NCBI GenBank assembly: GCA_035542815.1 | Contig: DATKKS010000210.1 | Location: 1-8,818, forward strand | Reading direction: 5' to 3' | DNA: 8,818 nt | DNA from: JACRLI01 sp035542815 | GTDB lineage: Bacteria; Eisenbacteria; RBG-16-71-46; JACRLI01 | In this document: one piece after another, positions 1-6,191 of the stretch | How the letters are laid out: every line of letters begins with the position of its first letter | How positions within the stretch are numbered: position 1 is the first letter of the stretch | Program-made: the position numbers and the translations under genes | Notes under the pieces: model-generated | What the model was told of the DNA's origin: nothing | The model's input: only the letters and a program-made list of their open reading frames with translations | The model's database searches: none

Positions 1-159
1 TTGGGGAGAGAGGGACACGACCGGAACGGCATCTCGGCCCGGGGCGCCGGGCGCGACCAGCGTAAGCCGCCGCGCGGCCCGCAGGCAACGTGCGCCGCGC
101 CGCGCCCCGGCGGACCGCCCGCCCCGGGCGGCGGGCCCTGACACTCGGAGGAGCGAGGG
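1..159. other. Upstream segment without a supportable gene
   Basis: This stretch is very G+C-rich. Plus frame 1 is open from the window edge to a TGA at 139-141, 18 bases before the ubiX start, and would encode a Gly/Pro/Arg-rich tail. That could be the end of an upstream gene, but nothing in the translation resembles a known domain and it could equally be non-coding. A minus-strand ATG at 30-32 stays open to the edge but has no clear ribosome binding site. The only functional element I can support is the Shine-Dalgarno sequence GGAGGAG at 147-153, which serves the gene that follows. Confidence 0.3.
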
Positions 160-786
160 TTGTCCATCCTGGTAGCCATCAGCGGCGCCTCGGGCGCCGC
201 CTACGCGGTGCGGTTCCTGGAGCGCTGCCCCGGCGAGAAGGACCTCATCGTGTCCCGCTGGGCGCGCGAGATCCTCAGGGACGAGACCGGCCTGGGCCTC
301 GAGGAGCTCCGCCCCCGGGTGCGCCGGCTGTTCCCCGAGAACGCCATGGCCACCCCGCCCGCCTCGGGCTCGCACCGCTACCGGGCGATGGTGGTGATCC
401 CGTGCAGCGTGGCCACCCTGGCGCGCATCCGCCACGGCCTGGCCGACACCCTGATCACCCGGGCCGCCGAGACGATGCTCAAGGAGCGGCGCCGGCTGGT
501 GCTGTGCGTGCGGGAGTCGCCGCTGTCCACCGCGGCGCTGGAGAACGCCGCCTGGCTGTCCCACGAGGGGGTGGTGGTGATGCCCTGCGCGCCGCCCTTC
601 TACAAGCACCCCCGGACGCTGGAGGAGGCGGTGGACCACTTCGTGGACAAGGTGCTGGGGGTGCTCGGCCTGGAGGACCCGCGGCCGTTCGAGGGGCTGC
701 GGCGGGAGCCCGCCGGGGCGCCTCCCGGCGCCCGGCCGGAGGGGGCGGACCCCGGCGCCGGGGCGGAGGGAGAGAGCGGGGAATGA
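160..786 (+). CDS. ubiX: UbiX-family flavin prenyltransferase
   Basis: This enzyme attaches a dimethylallyl group to FMN, making the prenyl-FMN cofactor needed by UbiD decarboxylases; it is cytoplasmic. The 208-residue protein opens with the family's FMN-binding SGASGA loop (residues 8-13). It carries the PASGS segment (67-71), the PCS turn (81-83), TRAAETMLKERRRLVL (100-115) and RESPLS (118-123), and ends the domain with PPFYKHP (145-151) and the LGVLGL helix (166-171). Arg101, Lys108, Glu119 and Tyr148 match catalytic or phosphate-binding positions known from characterised UbiX. The usual C-terminal Arg of this pocket appears to be Lys164. Residues 172-208 are a Pro/Gly/Ala tail beyond the normal end. 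The start is TTG: it lies 6 bases after GGAGGAG and gives the canonical N-terminus, and no ATG is close. The stop overlaps the ubiD start (ATGA, 783-786), implying translational coupling. I am sure of the family; a role in menaquinone synthesis is inferred from the neighbours. Confidence 0.95.
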   Translation: MSILVAISGASGAAYAVRFLERCPGEKDLIVSRWAREILRDETGLGLEELRPRVRRLFPENAMATPPASGSHRYRAMVVIPCSVATLARIRHGLADTLITRAAETMLKERRRLVLCVRESPLSTAALENAAWLSHEGVVVMPCAPPFYKHPRTLEEAVDHFVDKVLGVLGLEDPRPFEGLRREPAGAPPGARPEGADPGAGAEGESGE

Positions 787-2612
787 GCTTCCGCAGCCTG
801 CGCGACTACCTGGCCGCGCTGGAGCGCGACGGCGATCTCCGGCGGGTCGCGGCTCCGGTGAGCCCGCACCTGGAGATCACCGAGATCGCCCGGCGCCTGG
901 TGCGCGACGGCGGTCCGGCGCTCCTCTTCGAGCAGGTCGAGGGCGCGGATTTCCCCCTGGCCATCAACCTGTTCGCCACCGACCGGCGCGTGGAGCGGGC
1001 CCTGGGCGGCCACCCGGCCGAGCTGGGGGAGGCCTTCACCCGCCTGGCGGGGGCGCTCCAGCCCCCGCGCCCCGGGGCGCTGTGGCGCGAGCGCGCCACG
1101 CTCCGGCGGGTGCTGGCCATGCGGCCGCCGCGCCTCGCGCCCGGCCCGGCGCAGGAGGTGGAGGAGGCGCCCGACCTGGACCGCCTGCCCATCCTCACCT
1201 GCTGGCCCGGGGATGGCGGGCCGTTCCTCACCTTCCCGCTGGTGCTCACCCGGAGCCCCGCGGACGGGCGGCGCAACCTGGGCACCTACCGCCTGCACAA
1301 GTTCGACGCGCGCACCACCGGCGCCCACTGGCAGATCATGAAGGGCGGCGGCTACCACTATGTGGAGGCCGAGCGGCGGCAGGCGCGCCTGCCCATGGCG
1401 GTGGTGCTGGGCGGCGACCCGGCGCTGATGTTCGCCGCGGTGTGCCCGCTGCCCGAGGGGGTGGACGAGGTGGCGTTCGCCGGCTTCCTGCGCGGCTCGC
1501 CGGTGCCGCTGGCGCGCGCGCGCAGCATCCCGCTGGAGGTGCCGGCGGAGGCCGAGTTCATCCTGGAGGGCGAGGTGCCGCCGGGCGAGCGGCGCCTGGA
1601 GGGGCCCTTCGGCGACCACTTCGGCCACTACTCCGCGGCCGCGCCGTTCCCGGTGTTCCACCTCACCCGGGTCACCCGCCGGCGCGACGCCATCTACCCG
1701 GCCATCGTGGTCGGCCAGCCGCCGATGGAGGACAAGTTCCTGGGCGACGCGGTGCAGCGGCTGTTCGGGCCGGTGCTGCGGGTGCTGCACCCCGAGCTGG
1801 CCGACCTGTGGACCTACTACGAGACCGGATTCCACAACCTGCTGGTGATGTCGGTGGACTCGCGCTACGCCAAGGAGGGCGTGAAGACCGCGCTGTCGCT
1901 GCTGGGCGAGGGGCAGCTCGGGTTGACCAAGGTCGCGGTGGTGGTGGACCCCGACGTGGACGTGCGCGACTTCGGCGCGGTGCTGCGGGCGCTGGGCGCG
2001 AACTTCCGGCCGCAGGAGGATTTCCTGCTGCTCCCGGGCCTGCCGCTGGACACCCTCGACTTCACCTCCTGCCGCATGAACCTGGGCTCGCGCATGGTCC
2101 TGGACGCGACCCGGCGGCGCGACGGCGCCACCCTGCAGGTGGTGCCGGAGGAGCCGGAGACGACGCCGGAGCCCGCCGCAGGCGGCGGGCCGGGGGAGCG
2201 CGCGCGCGGCCGCGGGCCGGGCGGAGTGGACCCCCGCCAGGTGGACCCGCGGATCCGCGCCGCGCGGGTGGCCGAGGGCGTGTGGCTCACGGTGCAGGTG
2301 GAGCGCGACGCCCGGGAGGTGCTGCGGAAGCTGCTGGAGGCGCCCCTGGACCCGGCCATCCGGTTCGTGGCCGCGGTCAGCCCGGACGTGCCGCTGGACG
2401 ACCCGGTGCTGTGGCTGTGGGGCATGTTCACGCGGTTCGACGCCGCGCGGGACGTGTTCTTCGAGCGCTGCGAGCTGGCCGGCGCGGCGGCGGTGCCGCG
2501 CGGCCGGATGGCCCTGGACGCCACCTGGAAGCCGGGCTTCCCCGAGCCCCTTTCGATGACCCCGGAGATCGTGCAGCGGGTGGATCGCCGCTGGCGGGAG
2601 TACGGTTTGTAG
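783..2612 (+). CDS. ubiD: UbiD-family prenyl-FMN decarboxylase, probably the menaquinone-pathway carboxy-lyase
   Basis: A 609-residue cytoplasmic UbiD homologue, predicted to decarboxylate an aromatic acid with prenyl-FMN. In a futalosine cluster the likely substrate is the prenylated 1,4-dihydroxy-6-naphthoate (the MqnL / SCO4490-type role); that assignment rests on context. Diagnostic segments are NLGTYRLHKFDARTTGAHWQ (165-184), EGPFGDHFGHYS (273-284), PPMEDKFLG (313-321) and GSRMVLDAT (435-443). The catalytic E-R-E/D set is visible as Arg170, Glu273 and Asp278, spaced as in characterised Fdc1/UbiD. Residues 454-495 form a Pro/Gly/Arg-rich low-complexity linker before a C-terminal domain ending in KPGFPEPLSMTPE. 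E. coli UbiD is nearer 500 residues; the longer SCO4490-type proteins fit better. The ATG overlaps the ubiX stop, so both proteins probably come from one message in the right stoichiometry. No frameshift or missing key residue is seen. Confidence 0.93.
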   Translation: MSFRSLRDYLAALERDGDLRRVAAPVSPHLEITEIARRLVRDGGPALLFEQVEGADFPLAINLFATDRRVERALGGHPAELGEAFTRLAGALQPPRPGALWRERATLRRVLAMRPPRLAPGPAQEVEEAPDLDRLPILTCWPGDGGPFLTFPLVLTRSPADGRRNLGTYRLHKFDARTTGAHWQIMKGGGYHYVEAERRQARLPMAVVLGGDPALMFAAVCPLPEGVDEVAFAGFLRGSPVPLARARSIPLEVPAEAEFILEGEVPPGERRLEGPFGDHFGHYSAAAPFPVFHLTRVTRRRDAIYPAIVVGQPPMEDKFLGDAVQRLFGPVLRVLHPELADLWTYYETGFHNLLVMSVDSRYAKEGVKTALSLLGEGQLGLTKVAVVVDPDVDVRDFGAVLRALGANFRPQEDFLLLPGLPLDTLDFTSCRMNLGSRMVLDATRRRDGATLQVVPEEPETTPEPAAGGGPGERARGRGPGGVDPRQVDPRIRAARVAEGVWLTVQVERDAREVLRKLLEAPLDPAIRFVAAVSPDVPLDDPVLWLWGMFTRFDAARDVFFERCELAGAAAVPRGRMALDATWKPGFPEPLSMTPEIVQRVDRRWREYGL

Positions 2613-2641
2613 GCGCGGCCGCGGCCCCGCGCGGCGCCGGG

Positions 2642-2676
2642 TGCGTCCCGGCGGCGGGGCCCGGACGCATTCTCTT
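2642..2676 (+). terminator. Probable intrinsic terminator after ubiD
   Basis: Thirty bases after the ubiD stop, TGCGTCC (2642-2648) pairs perfectly with GGACGCA (2663-2669). Further pairs are possible inside after one mismatch. The right arm runs directly into TTCTCTT (2670-2676), the most T-rich spot in the gap. Stem plus T-rich tract is the intrinsic terminator layout, although the tract is interrupted by C. It would separate ubiXD from the isomerase genes. Confidence 0.55.
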
Positions 2677-2683
2677 CACCCCC

Positions 2684-2707
2684 GCGGGCGGCCGGGCGGC
2701 CGCCCGC
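2684..2707 (+). other. Perfect 10-bp hairpin just upstream of the lipoprotein gene's ribosome binding site
   Basis: GCGGGCGGCC (2684-2693) and GGCCGCCCGC (2698-2707) are perfect inverted repeats around a GGGC loop. The hairpin ends 7 bases before the AAGGAG ribosome binding site (2715-2720). No T-run follows, so it is a poor intrinsic terminator. It could stabilise the 5' end of the message or modulate ribosome access. Such dyads arise more easily at this G+C content, so function is uncertain. Confidence 0.35.
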
Positions 2708-2725
2708 AAGTCACAAGGAGCATCC

Positions 2726-3451
2726 ATGCGCAACGCGATTCTCGCGGTCCTGGCCGCGGCCCTGGTCCTCTCGGGCTGCGGCGGCTACAAGAAGACCCAG
2801 GCGGGCGACTACGGCACGTCCGCGTCCGCCGCCTCGTCCAGCTCGGCCAGCGCCGGCGCGGCGGCGAGCGCGCCGGCCGCCACCTCCGCCGGTGCGGGCG
2901 CAGCCACCCCCGCCCCGGCGGCCGCGCCCGCGGCCACCGGCGCTCCGGCGGCGGCCGGCCCGCCGCGGATCAAGGTGGAAACCAGCCTGGGCACCATGGT
3001 GTTCGAGCTGTGGCCGGACAAGGCGCCCAAGACCGTGGACAACTTCCTCAAGCTGGCGCGCCAGGGCTTCTACGACGGCACCCTGTTCCACCGGGTGGAG
3101 AGCGGCTTCGTGATCCAGGGCGGCGACCCCAACACCAAGAGCGGCGATCCCTCCACCTGGGGCCAGGGCGGGCCGGGCTATCGGTTCGAGGACGAGCCGG
3201 TGCAGGGGGACTACGTGAAGTACTCCCTGGCGATGGCCAACTCCGGACCCAACACCAACGGCAGCCAGTTCTTCGTGTGCACCTCGGACCTCACCAACAA
3301 GCTGCCCAAGCGCTACAATCTGTTCGGCCGCGTGGTGGAGGGCACGGCCACCGTGGACGCCATCGACGCGGTCCCGACGGAGGTGGTCCTGGGCGGGATG
3401 CACCGCCCGGTCACCCCGGTGAAGGTCCTCCGCATGACCGTGGCCCCGTAG
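2726..3451 (+). CDS. Cyclophilin-type peptidyl-prolyl cis-trans isomerase, exported lipoprotein
   Basis: Predicted to speed proline cis-trans isomerisation during folding of exported proteins while anchored to a membrane by lipid. The 241-residue protein begins MRN, then a hydrophobic stretch and the lipobox LSGC, with Cys18 as the lipidated residue. Residues about 31-80 are an Ala/Ser/Pro/Gly tether. The cyclophilin domain starts near residue 82. It contains FHRVESGFVIQGGD (121-134), with Arg123, Phe128 and Gln131 matching cyclophilin A Arg55, Phe60 and Gln63, and NGSQFFVCT (178-186), with Phe183 matching Phe113. The loop that holds Trp121 and His126 in cyclophilin A reads LPKRYNLFG here, with Tyr at the His position, a form common in bacterial cyclophilins. 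The start is fixed by AAGGAG at 2715-2720. It sits 113 bases after ubiD, behind a probable terminator, and is paralogous to the next gene. The link to menaquinone synthesis looks only positional. Confidence 0.93.
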   Translation: MRNAILAVLAAALVLSGCGGYKKTQAGDYGTSASAASSSSASAGAAASAPAATSAGAGAATPAPAAAPAATGAPAAAGPPRIKVETSLGTMVFELWPDKAPKTVDNFLKLARQGFYDGTLFHRVESGFVIQGGDPNTKSGDPSTWGQGGPGYRFEDEPVQGDYVKYSLAMANSGPNTNGSQFFVCTSDLTNKLPKRYNLFGRVVEGTATVDAIDAVPTEVVLGGMHRPVTPVKVLRMTVAP

Positions 3452-3526
3452 GGGCGCACGGCAGTGCGCCCGGCCCTGCGCATGGCAGTGCGTCCGCACC
3501 GTGGGGGCGCATGGCAATGCGCCCGG
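3448..3526. repeat. Three tandem copies of a REP-like hairpin repeat
   Basis: Three related palindromes lie between the two isomerase genes, each with a GGCA tetraloop. Copy 1 has arms GGGCGCAC (3452-3459) and GTGCGCCC (3464-3471). Copy 2 is degenerate, with TGCGCAT (3477-3483) against GTGCGTC (3488-3494), including wobble pairs. Copy 3 has arms GGGCGCAT (3505-3512) and ATGCGCCC (3517-3524). The loop-closing pair is C-G in copy 1, T-G in copy 2 and T-A in copy 3, so pairing is kept while bases change. Copy 1 begins inside GTAGGGGCG, which contains the TAG stop of the lipoprotein gene. This looks like a dispersed REP/IMU-type element; it may also act as an mRNA 3' stabiliser or terminator. No transposase is adjacent. 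Confidence 0.7.
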
Positions 3527-3557
3527 GGCGGCGCCCGCACCCTGAATCGGCGCGAGA

Positions 3558-3573
3558 GCGGCCGGCCGGCCGC
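3558..3573. repeat. 16-bp perfect palindrome in the gap between the isomerase genes
   Basis: The sequence GCGGCCGGCCGGCCGC is its own reverse complement. It lies within a longer imperfect dyad, with CGGCG and GAG on the left matched by CTC and GCCG on the right. It is 21 bases upstream of the ribosome binding site of the second isomerase gene. It could form a hairpin in the 5' leader, but no T-run follows and G+C-rich palindromes are expected at this composition. Confidence 0.3.
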
Positions 3574-3603
3574 CCTCGCCGCACCCTGCAACCTGGAGGA
3601 CCG

Positions 3604-4110
3604 ATGCCTGAGAATCCCGCGCCGCGCGTGAAGCTGGAGACGAGCCACGGCGAGATGGTGGTGGAGCTGTTCCCGGACAAGGCCCCCAAGACGGTGGCCA
3701 ACTTCCTCAAGCTGGTGCGGGAGGGCTTCTACGACGGCACCCTGTTCCACCGGGTGGAGAGCGGCTTCGTGATCCAGGGGGGCGACCCCAACACCCGGGC
3801 CGGCGCGCCCGGCACCTGGGGCACCGGCGGCCCCGGCTACCGGTTCGAGGACGAGCCGGTCCAGGGCGAGTACGTGAAGGGTACGCTGGCGATGGCCAAC
3901 GCCGGCCCCAACAGCAACGGGAGCCAGTTCTTCGTGTGCACCTCGGACCTGCGCGGGATGCTGCCGAAGAAGTACAACCTGTTCGGCCAGGTGGTGGAGG
4001 GCATGGCCACCGTGGAGGCCATTGACTCGGTGCCGGTGGTGGCGGTGCCCGGCGGCACGCACCGGCCCAAGGAGCCGGTGAAGGTCTCGCGGGCCACCGA
4101 GGTCGGGTAG
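3604..4110 (+). CDS. Cyclophilin-type peptidyl-prolyl cis-trans isomerase, cytoplasmic
   Basis: A 168-residue single-domain cyclophilin with no signal peptide, so predicted to assist folding in the cytoplasm. The start is ATG, just after GGAGGA at 3595-3600. Active-site residues are visible in FHRVESGFVIQGGD (48-61), with Arg50, Phe55 and Gln58, and in NGSQFFVCT (105-113), with Phe110 matching cyclophilin A Phe113. The loop LPKKYNLFG again has Tyr where cyclophilin A has His126. It is a close tandem paralogue of the lipoprotein isomerase upstream: the domains align without large gaps, the run FHRVESGFVIQGGDPNT is identical, and one 58-base stretch is identical in DNA. It lacks the lipobox and the Ala/Ser/Pro tether. 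Function is certain at family level; clients are unknown. Confidence 0.94.
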   Translation: MPENPAPRVKLETSHGEMVVELFPDKAPKTVANFLKLVREGFYDGTLFHRVESGFVIQGGDPNTRAGAPGTWGTGGPGYRFEDEPVQGEYVKGTLAMANAGPNSNGSQFFVCTSDLRGMLPKKYNLFGQVVEGMATVEAIDSVPVVAVPGGTHRPKEPVKVSRATEVG

Positions 4111-4124
4111 CGGCGCCCGCGCCG

Positions 4125-4153
4125 TTGACGCCCCGGCGCATCTAAGCTATCCA
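4125..4153 (+). promoter_or_regulatory. Candidate sigma-70-type promoter for the mqnE-mqnA-mqnC unit
   Basis: TTGACG (4125-4130) matches five of six consensus -35 bases. Seventeen bases later comes TATCCA (4148-4153), a weak -10 box. The patch around 4141-4160 is unusually A/T-rich for this window. Transcription would begin near 4160, giving a short leader that contains the GGAGGT ribosome binding site at 4189-4194. The -10 match is poor, so this remains a candidate. Confidence 0.4.
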
Positions 4154-4197
4154 GAACTCACCCGATGTCCGTCCCTGGCCGGTCCCCCGGAGGTGGA

Positions 4198-5301
4198 ATG
4201 CCCGAGGTCTCGCTGGACCTGGAGTTCGCTGATCCTTCACTTGAACTGATCGCGGACAAGGTGCTGTCCGGAAAGAGGTTGACTCGCCAGGACGGAGAGC
4301 ACCTGTTCGCCAGTCCGGACTTCCTGGGGGTGGGCCGGCTGGCCGACCACGCACGCCAGCTGCGGCACGGGCTGAGCACCTACTTCGTGCTCAACCGGCA
4401 CATCAACCCCACCAACATCTGCGTGCTGTCGTGCCGGTTCTGCGAGTTCCAGGCCAAGCCGGCCGATTCGCGCGCCTACGAGCTGACCCTGGACGAGATC
4501 CTGGCCCGGTGCGCGGGTGACATCCGCGAGGTGCATATCGTCGGCGGCCACCACATCGGCTGGCCGTTCGAGAAGTACGTGGGCATCGTGCGCGCCATCC
4601 ACGAGGCCTACCCGCAGCTGCAGATCAAGGCCTGGACCGCGCCCGAGATCGACTTCTTCACCAAGATCACCCGGAAGTCGGTGGAGGAGGTGCTGGGCAT
4701 CCTGCGCGAGGCCGGCCTGCTGACCATGCCCGGCGGCGGGGCCGAGGTTTTCAGCGAGCGGGTGCGGCGCGAGCTGTTCAAGGGCAAGATCGGCGCCGAC
4801 CGCTGGCTGGACATCCACCGCCGCGCCCACCGCCTGGGCTTCCGGACCAACTGCACCATGCTGTACGGGCACATCGAGACCCATGCCGAGCGCGTGGAGC
4901 ACCTGCTGCGGCTGCGGGAGCTGCAGGACGAGACCGGCGGGTTCCAGGCGTTCGTCCCGCTGGCCTTCCAGCCCGGCCGCACCGGGCTGGTGCGCCGCGC
5001 GGCCTCGGCGGTCGAGGACCTGCGCACCGTGGCCGTCGCCCGGCTGCTGCTCGACAACGTCCCGCACCTCAAGTCCTACTGGGTGATGCTGGGGGAGGAC
5101 ACCGCCTCGGTGGCGCTGCAGTTCGGGGCCGACGACCTGGACGGCACCATCGGGGAGGAGAAGATCGTGCACGCGCACCGGGACCAGGCCCGCTCCGCGG
5201 TGGGCCACACCCGCGACGAGCTGGTGCGCATGATCCGCGAGGCCCAGCGCGTGCCGGTGGAGCGGGACGCGCTGTACGGCGTGGTGGGGACCTTCGCGTG
5301 A
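4198..5301 (+). CDS. mqnE: Aminofutalosine synthase MqnE (radical SAM)
   Basis: MqnE adds the adenosyl radical from SAM to 3-[(1-carboxyvinyl)oxy]benzoate, the MqnA product, to form 6-amino-6-deoxyfutalosine. The 367-residue protein has the radical SAM Cys cluster CVLSCRFC (Cys75, Cys79, Cys82) after NPTNI. MqnE-type signatures follow: EVHIVGG (111-117), KAWTAPEI (144-151), PGGGAE (178-183), TMLYGHIET, QDETGGFQAFVPLAFQP, YWVMLG and FGADDLDGTIGEEKI. KAWTAPEI and DDLDGT separate it from MqnC, which has SPPEI and a D.G.T form. Variations are HHIGW after IVGG, where the family usually has a His-Pro, and an unusual KIVHAHRDQARS segment near the C-terminus. I chose the ATG after GGAGGT (4189-4194); an in-frame ATG at 4165 would add 11 Gly/Ser/Pro residues and lacks a clear binding site. 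It probably heads a transcription unit with mqnA, mqnC and the GNAT gene. Confidence 0.95.
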   Translation: MPEVSLDLEFADPSLELIADKVLSGKRLTRQDGEHLFASPDFLGVGRLADHARQLRHGLSTYFVLNRHINPTNICVLSCRFCEFQAKPADSRAYELTLDEILARCAGDIREVHIVGGHHIGWPFEKYVGIVRAIHEAYPQLQIKAWTAPEIDFFTKITRKSVEEVLGILREAGLLTMPGGGAEVFSERVRRELFKGKIGADRWLDIHRRAHRLGFRTNCTMLYGHIETHAERVEHLLRLRELQDETGGFQAFVPLAFQPGRTGLVRRAASAVEDLRTVAVARLLLDNVPHLKSYWVMLGEDTASVALQFGADDLDGTIGEEKIVHAHRDQARSAVGHTRDELVRMIREAQRVPVERDALYGVVGTFA

Positions 5302-5361
5302 GCCGGCCCGCCCGCCCGGCTCCGTGCGCTGCGCCGCCCCGGGGCGCGGCGGGCGGCCGGC
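5302..5361 (+). other. G+C-rich dyad filling the mqnE-mqnA gap
   Basis: GCCGGC plus CGCCCG at 5302-5314 (one extra C) pairs with CGGGCGGCCGGC at 5350-5361, and a smaller inner dyad lies around CCCCGGGG (5337-5344). The structure ends 4 bases before the chosen mqnA start and would occupy its ribosome binding region. This could damp mqnA translation or uncouple it from mqnE. Chance formation at this composition is a serious alternative. Confidence 0.25.
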
Positions 5362-5365
5362 GGCC

Positions 5366-6163
5366 ATGATCCCGCAGCTCACCGGGCGCCGCACCTCGGT
5401 GGGGCGGATCGCCTACCTCAACACCGACCCCTTCTTCGAGGCGCTGGACCTGGGCGACGCCGAGGTGGTCGCCGCGCCGCCGCGCGAGCTGGCGCGGCTG
5501 TGCCGCGAGGGGCGCCTCGACGCGGGCGCCCTGCCGGTGGCGGAGCTGTTCCGGATGGAGGAGGCGTTCGAGCCCCTGGGCCAGATGGGCATCGCGGTGG
5601 CCGGGCCGGTGGACAGCGTGCTGTGTTTCGCGCGGGTGCCGTTCGAGCAGCTCGGGGGCCGGGAGGTGGCGCTCACCGCCGACAGCTCCACCTCGGTGTG
5701 CCTGCTGCGGCTGCTGCTGGAGCAGCACCTGGGGGCGCGGCCGGCCGCCTACCGGCGCGGGCCGGCGGAGCGGGCGGACGCCTTCCTTGCGATCGGCGAC
5801 ACCGCGCTGCGCCTCGGCCACGCCGGGGCGGCGGGTTTCCCCCACGTGCTGGACCTGGCGCGCGCGTGGCAGGCGTGGCAGGGGCTGCCGTTCGTGTTCG
5901 CCCGCTGGGCGGTGCGCCGGGCCCTGCCGGAGGCCGAGAAGCGGGCGCTGGCGGTTGCGCTGTCGCAGGCCCTGGACCGCGGCCTGGAGCGGGCCGGCGA
6001 CATCGCGGCCCGCCGCAGCCCGGACCTGGGGGTGCCCGCCGCGAGCCTGGAGGCCTACCTCCGGCGCTTCCGCTACCGCTTCGGCGAGGAGGAGGCCCGG
6101 GCGGAGGCGCGCTTCCGGCAGCTCCTGCACGACCACCACCTCGACGGGTTCGATCCCCGGTAG
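5366..6163 (+). CDS. mqnA: Chorismate dehydratase MqnA
   Basis: MqnA removes water from chorismate to give 3-[(1-carboxyvinyl)oxy]benzoate, the committed step into the futalosine route. The 265-residue protein has the two-lobed MqnA/MqnD fold family signatures: VGRIAYLNTDPFF near the N-terminus (12-24), GALPVAELFRM (54-64), ADSSTSVCLLRLLLE (105-119), DAFLAIGDTAL (138-148) and a Leu/Arg-rich C-terminal helix ending RFRQLLHDHHLDGFDPR. Length fits the family. Start choice is uncertain. ATG 5366 is preferred but has only weak GGCGG upstream. GTG 5399 would start exactly at the conserved VGRIAYLN. An in-frame ATG at 5324 adds an unconvincing Arg/Gly-rich leader. It follows mqnE by 64 bases and precedes mqnC by 28, so it is likely co-transcribed with both. 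Confidence 0.93.
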   Translation: MIPQLTGRRTSVGRIAYLNTDPFFEALDLGDAEVVAAPPRELARLCREGRLDAGALPVAELFRMEEAFEPLGQMGIAVAGPVDSVLCFARVPFEQLGGREVALTADSSTSVCLLRLLLEQHLGARPAAYRRGPAERADAFLAIGDTALRLGHAGAAGFPHVLDLARAWQAWQGLPFVFARWAVRRALPEAEKRALAVALSQALDRGLERAGDIAARRSPDLGVPAASLEAYLRRFRYRFGEEEARAEARFRQLLHDHHLDGFDPR

Positions 6164-6191
6164 GCCCGGGCCGCGCGCTGCGGAGGGACTC

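Noticed and set aside
90..782. Extension of ubiD upstream to 90 as one long protein.
   Set aside because: That region is the ubiX gene in another frame. The ubiD family begins at the ATG at 783, and the extension is Arg/Pro/Gly-rich.
600..1835. Long minus-strand open frame opposite ubiX and ubiD.
   Set aside because: It is antisense to two well-recognised genes and its translation is low-complexity, as expected where high G+C removes stop codons.
1082..3451. Long open plus-strand frame running from inside ubiD into the lipoprotein isomerase gene, suggesting a fusion protein.
   Set aside because: Up to 2726 its translation is Ala/Gly/Arg/Pro-rich nonsense in the wrong frame of ubiD. The isomerase has its own ribosome binding site, ATG and signal peptide.
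3448..3526. The three short repeats as a CRISPR array.
   Set aside because: The copies are about 20 bases, palindromic, imperfect and separated by only 5 to 10 bases, with no cas genes nearby.
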